This document shows positions 60,346 through 64,000 of a DNA stretch of 64,000 nucleotides, piece by piece. How positions within the stretch are numbered: the stretch's first letter is position 1; the number at the start of each line of letters is the position of its first letter. The translations under genes were made by a program, and so were the position numbers. The stretch covers positions 372,350,517 through 372,414,516 of the forward strand of contig CAKMRJ010000001.1 of the NCBI GenBank assembly GCA_928212115.1, read 5' to 3'. The notes under the pieces were generated by a model. That model saw nothing but the letters and a program-made list of their open reading frames with translations, was not told the DNA's origin and did not search any database. This DNA comes from Lactuca virosa. Its lineage: Eukaryota > Streptophyta > Magnoliopsida > Asterales > Asteraceae.

Positions 60346-60673
60346 TATTGGGCGCGCCTTAGTACGCTAGGCATAAACCTCGTACGTAGGGCGTACGTGG
60401 AGATCATGCAACCCCAATTTTTAGGGTTTTAGCTAATATTTAAACCTTATTATAGCTTCACTTTACCATTCCCATTCAACCTCTTACTCTGTAATCGATC
60501 CCCAAGCAAACCCTAAGAGCAAGAGTGCGTTTTGGAGTCTTTTGAGAGTTTTGAAGTGTTTTTGAAGAAAGAAGAAAGTGGTGAGAAGATCTTGAAGTTT
60601 GAAAGCACTTTGGATCTGGGATTTCTATCTTGATTGCAAACTCCAGGAAGTGTTTTTGTAGATCTAGATTCTT
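60346..60673. repeat. Unassigned LTR-like fragment
   Basis: Starts TATTGGGCGCGCC right after a purine tract, as a 3' LTR would (TG mutated to TA). It has GTACGC-type motifs and a gene-like AAACCCTAAGAGC stretch. It is cut at 60673 by the next gypsy LTR. It does not match the LTR at 57882. Confidence 0.4.
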
Positions 60674-62742
60674 TGTAACGCCCCATTTCTGGTATGTGAT
60701 TTAAATAAAGTAATTTTCATTTCTTAAGGGGTACTCGACGAGTCAGTAGCCCGACTCGTCGAGTAGAAGCAGGGTTTGCACGCGATTTAAGTTGGCGACT
60801 CGACGAGTCCATATTCCCAGACTCGGCGAGTCTGCCAGTCTAGATGAAACCCTAATTTCAAGGGTTTGCACCCTATTTAAACATCTTATGTGTCCCAAGA
60901 CCAGCCTCCCTCACCCACAAAGAGTCCCATAAGAAACCCTAGCCGTTCTTAAGCATTTTTGGAGCTTTTTCTCACTTGTGAAGGTTTTAGTGCATCTTGG
61001 GGATTTGGGAAAGAAGAGAGAAGAGAAGTATTCAAGGGGAGCAAGTAGATCCAAACTTCTGGTTGCATTTCAGTCCCCTTTGAGGTATCAAGCTCGAATC
61101 TTTTCTTATTATCAATTAGATCTCTTGAGAAGTTTGCTCTTGTTGATTTTGAGCCCTTTCTAGACCTTAAGGTCGAATTAAGAGTTAATATGATGAATGG
61201 ACTTCAGATCTAAGCTTTCTAGAGCCTCTTAAGCTCAAGGTTGCCACCTTTATTGAGCCAAGTTTCCATTCCAAGCTTAGATCTCTTCCTTTAGCTTATT
61301 TTGGGTATTTGAGCTTCATATTATCATGCATGCACATAAAGTTAGAAACTTTACGTGAAAAACCAGCCCTAAGGGCCCAGGTCTATGAATGGAATGCACT
61401 GGATTCGAGCAGAATTGACTGTTTAGTAATGAAATGCATGGGACTCGACGAGTCGTTCTTCAGACTCAGAGAGTCGAATCGCGAGTCCCTATTTTTCCCC
61501 ATTTGAGAGTTTAAGGTGGAATCAGTGAGTGGATAAGGGACTCAGTGAGTTAGGGCTCAGATCTAGTTTGGAGGGACTCGACGAGTTGTTCACACAACTC
61601 GGCGAGTCGTGCCTGATCTCATTCATAGGATGAAGGAGGACTCGACGAGTTGTTCATACAACTCGGCGAGTCAGATGAAGATGAACTAGATGTTAGTATT
61701 GAAGAGGAACTCATCGAGCCTTTGCCAAACTTGACGAGTAGAAGCGGGTAGAGGATTAGAAAGGATGACAAGGACTCGGCGAGTTGGCGGACCAACTCAG
61801 CGAGTCAGGTCAACTGAGAGTTGACTTTGGCCAGAAGGTTGACTTTGACCAGGGGTAAAATAGTCATTTTACCCTGAGGGCAGTTATCAGTATCTGATCT
61901 AGTGTTTATGGGATTTATAGCCGGGGAGTTCCGGAGCAGCAGTCAGACAGTTTCAGATTTAGCATCTCAGCAGCCAGCATTACGAGGTGAGTTTTCCTTC
62001 CAGTAGGAACGGGTCCACGACCACAATGCCGACCCGTTTAGTTAGCAGTAGTTCCCGACTTCGGTCTGATGCAGTAGTTCAGTGTGCTTGAGGTCTTTGT
62101 GATTCAAGCATGTCTTTGTGTTATGTGTTCCGGACTTCGGTCCGGTGCAGTATGCAGTATATGTGTTTATGCTAGTAGTTATGATTATGCTATGCTATGT
62201 TCAGTCAGTTTCCGGACTGCGGTCCGATGTAGAGGGAAAGGCCCTGGTTAGTTCCGGACTTCGGTCCGATGCAGTTTCCGGACTTCGGTCCGATGCAGAG
62301 GGCAAGGCCCTGGTTAGTTCCGGACTTCGGTCCGATGCACTTTCCGGACTTCGGTCTGATGCAGTGGGCGAGGCCCTAGTTAGTTCCAGACTTCGGTCTA
62401 ATGAAGTGGGCAAGGCCCAGTATGTGCTTTATATGTATTAGTATGGTGTGTGGTAGTTTGGGGAGCTCACTAAGCTTCGTGCTTACAGTTTCAGTTTTGG
62501 TTTCAGGTACTTCAGCTAGCAAAGGGAAGGGCTCGGGATGATGGCATGGCACACACCACAGTTATAGCCTGAGAGTTAGACTCTGATGTTTTGATATGAT
62601 CTTGACTCTAGTTTCGATTTGATAAAATTAATTATGACACTTTGTGATACATGATTCATGGTTTTATCTTTTGATATTTGATATTGTGGGTTTTTAGTAA
62701 TATTAAAACAAAATTTTTGGGTTGTATTTTTGGGATGTTAGA
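60674..62742 (+). repeat. 5' LTR of gypsy-3 (2069 bp)
   Basis: Contains at least nine exact ACTCGNCGAGT palindromes (for example 60733-60743, 60754-60764, 60798-60808, 60821-60831, 61443-61453, 61576-61586, 61597-61607, 61640-61650, 61661-61671) and a hairpin-rich minisatellite at 62055-62415. The open frames at 60978-61506 and 62118-62441 fall in these repeats or have no family resemblance. Confidence 0.9.
62055..62415 (+). repeat. Minisatellite of GGAC-TTCG-GTCC hairpins, 66-bp period
   Basis: Eight units of the type CCGGACTTCGGTCCG are at about 62057, 62130, 62213, 62255, 62279, 62321, 62345 and 62388. From 62213 on, a 66-67 bp period holds two such units 24 bp apart plus one AGGGCAAGGCCCT-type palindrome. 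In RNA each folds into a short stem closed by a UUCG tetraloop (one copy has UGCG). Confidence 0.92.
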
Positions 62743-62745
62743 AGT

Positions 62746-62758
62746 TGGTATCAGAGCC
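62746..62758 (+). promoter_or_regulatory. Primer binding site, gypsy-3
   Basis: TGGTATCAGAGCC lies three bases after the LTR end; complementary to initiator tRNA-Met. Confidence 0.93.
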
Positions 62759-63727
62759 TTGGTTTGAGGGATTCGGGCGCACTCCCGAGTGTGTCTGAAC
62801 TCAAACTAAGGAAGTGGTATAAAATTTTCAAAAGAAAAGAGTTTTAGAAAAGCAAAAAGAAAACTTAAAAAGAAAAGAGTTTTTGAAAAGAGAAAAGGGT
62901 GTGGTGCATGCGATCAGCCGAGCTCAAGTAAGTACTCCCAAATTACACATACAAGTTTATATTATGATTATCAGTTTCAGCTTCAGTAGAACAGCATGCT
63001 AGAATAGGACTAAGGATCTAGGAGGATGCCTTATGTGCCTGCTATATGTGTTTCAGGTTTATTAGAAATGCATGCTAGTATTGAGTAGACAGTAGTAGGA
63101 TAGCCTGTTTAGGTTATGCCTGATAGTATGAGCTTAGCATTGTATGGTAGTACAGTTTCTTGTTATGAGGATAGAATTGCTTGAGTAGTTTCCTGTGTCT
63201 GAATGATGCTTTCTTTGTGCTTTGTGGGACTCTGAGTGATGGGAGTTAGCCATTAGGTGAATACGTCACGTCACATGTGATCAGAATTGAATAATCTCAG
63301 AGTGTTAGATTTGGCCCTATTGCGCAGCTCTCGTTTGAGTCTAACCGTTGTAGGGACGAGTCTTTTACTCAAAGGATTATCTCAGCCTCGTCACATGTGA
63401 TGGTATTCAGGTGATGACTAATTGGCATTACAAGGAGGCCTTCAGCAGCTGAGGACTGGTTTGGGTAGAGTCAGAGATTTCCCTAGGGAAAGCCTAGGAT
63501 GAGAGTAGCAGAGATCAGTAGCAGTAGAAGGGACTTGGTTGAGTTAAGGTAACTCTTGAGGAAAGTACGGATAGATGTGGAAGGTAGTATGGGCCCGTAC
63601 TACTGAAAGCAGAGGATCCATACTCGATTCAAGAGGGGCCAAGAGGAAACCAGGGAAATTGTAGATTATGTGTGAGATCCCTCAACAACGATGAGTATTC
63701 TGACAGTTATTGTGATATATTTTCAGC
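62759..63727 (+). other. Leader of gypsy-3, no gene seen
   Basis: About 970 nt between primer site and first Gag codon, starting with an A-rich stretch (62820-62900). A segment near 63565-63610 (AAGGTAGTATGGGCCCGTACTAC...) resembles 1893-1925 of gypsy-1. No coding similarity is recognised. Confidence 0.55.
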
Positions 63728-64000
63728 ATGGTGACGTTGCACGAGATACTAGTTGGCAGTTCAGGTACTGGGGAGGGATCTGGCTCTGGCTCCGGAACCG
63801 GGCAGCTTGATGGTTGGATGAGAGAGTTTATTTCAGCAGAAATTATGCGCAACATCATTGATCAGACTCCTGTGATCTTCGGTTCGGTCAAGGAGGCCGT
63901 TGTGGAGCTTTTGGATAGCCGCCGCGGGGCCTTTCAGGCCGAGATTGTAGCAGAGCAGGTGGGGACTCATCTGGAGCCCGAAGCTTGTGGACCTCTGGGA
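63728..64000 (+). CDS. Gag, N-terminal part, gypsy-3 (runs off the window)
   Basis: From ATG 63728 all 91 codons to the window end are open. The product starts MVTLHEILVGSS, followed by a Gly/Ser linker, then an amphipathic part (MREFISAEIMRNIIDQTP; VKEAVVELLDSRRGAFQAEI) like the start of Gag in long gypsy elements of this type. Capsid and zinc-knuckle motifs would lie beyond the window. It could be intact, but that cannot be judged here. Identification rests mainly on its position after LTR, primer site and leader. Confidence 0.65.
   Translation, partial: MVTLHEILVGSSGTGEGSGSGSGTGQLDGWMREFISAEIMRNIIDQTPVIFGSVKEAVVELLDSRRGAFQAEIVAEQVGTHLEPEACGPLG

Larger units (their letters stand above)
60674..64000 (+). 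mobile_element. Gypsy-3: LTR retrotransposon, continues past the window
   Basis: Complete 5' LTR (60674-62742), primer site (62746-62758), about 970-nt leader and an open gag frame from 63728 to the window end. Its LTR ends (TGTAACGCCCC ... GGGATGTTAGA) match those of the minus-strand solo LTR at 36555-49356. The remainder, including the second LTR, is outside the window. Confidence 0.9.

Noticed and set aside
62118..62441. Repetitive open frames on both strands
   Set aside because: They are translations of the 66-bp hairpin minisatellite, whose unit length happens to be a multiple of three.

Overview
This window is nuclear DNA from a flowering plant, almost certainly a eudicot. The reasons are plant-type Ty1/copia and Ty3/gypsy elements primed by initiator tRNA-Met, an L1-type LINE fragment, MITE-like elements, and one intronless gene of the plant berberine-bridge-enzyme (BBE-like) family. 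LTRs rich in the palindrome ACTCGNCGAGT suggest an Asteraceae genome such as lettuce; this is an impression from memory, not something the sequence proves. Nearly all of the window is a stack of nested transposable elements, and only one ordinary host gene looks intact (55184-56791).

Left part (1-32249) is one nest. A gypsy element (gypsy-2, from 6907 to 31023) is interrupted three times: by a second gypsy element (gypsy-1, 1-6906) in its gag; by a 4.4-kb LTR-like block without coding sequence (9181-13550) between reverse transcriptase and RNase H; and by a 13-kb copia element (17654-30672, target duplication GTTAC) in its 3' LTR. That copia element carries a second, non-pol gene (25984-30010) before its 3' LTR, as SIRE/Maximus elements do, with what looks like its own TATA box and leader. 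Gypsy-2 abuts a further LTR fragment (31024-32249).

Middle part (32250-52500): a decayed copia gag; a 711-bp Mutator-type MITE (35176-35886); and a three-deep nest. A minus-strand gypsy solo LTR (36555-49356, duplication CTAGG) is split by a minus-strand copia element (36690-47439, duplication AAAAT), itself split by a solo LTR (42226-44646, duplication CCGAT). A terminal-inverted-repeat element (50548-52374) sits inside a TA microsatellite.

Right part (52500-64000): a headless copy of the BBE-like gene's promoter (52836-53470) lies upstream of the intact gene and its real promoter. Then follow a LINE fragment, a decayed copia element, and the start of a gypsy element (60674 to the window edge) with complete 5' LTR, primer site and the first 91 codons of an open gag frame.

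Most transposon genes are broken by stops or frameshifts. The points most worth a second look are the ACTCGNCGAGT palindrome shared by gypsy LTRs and an unrelated copia leader, the array of UUCG-loop hairpins in the last LTR, the independent-looking second gene of the 13-kb copia element, the duplicated BBE promoter, and the inverted-repeat element inside a microsatellite.
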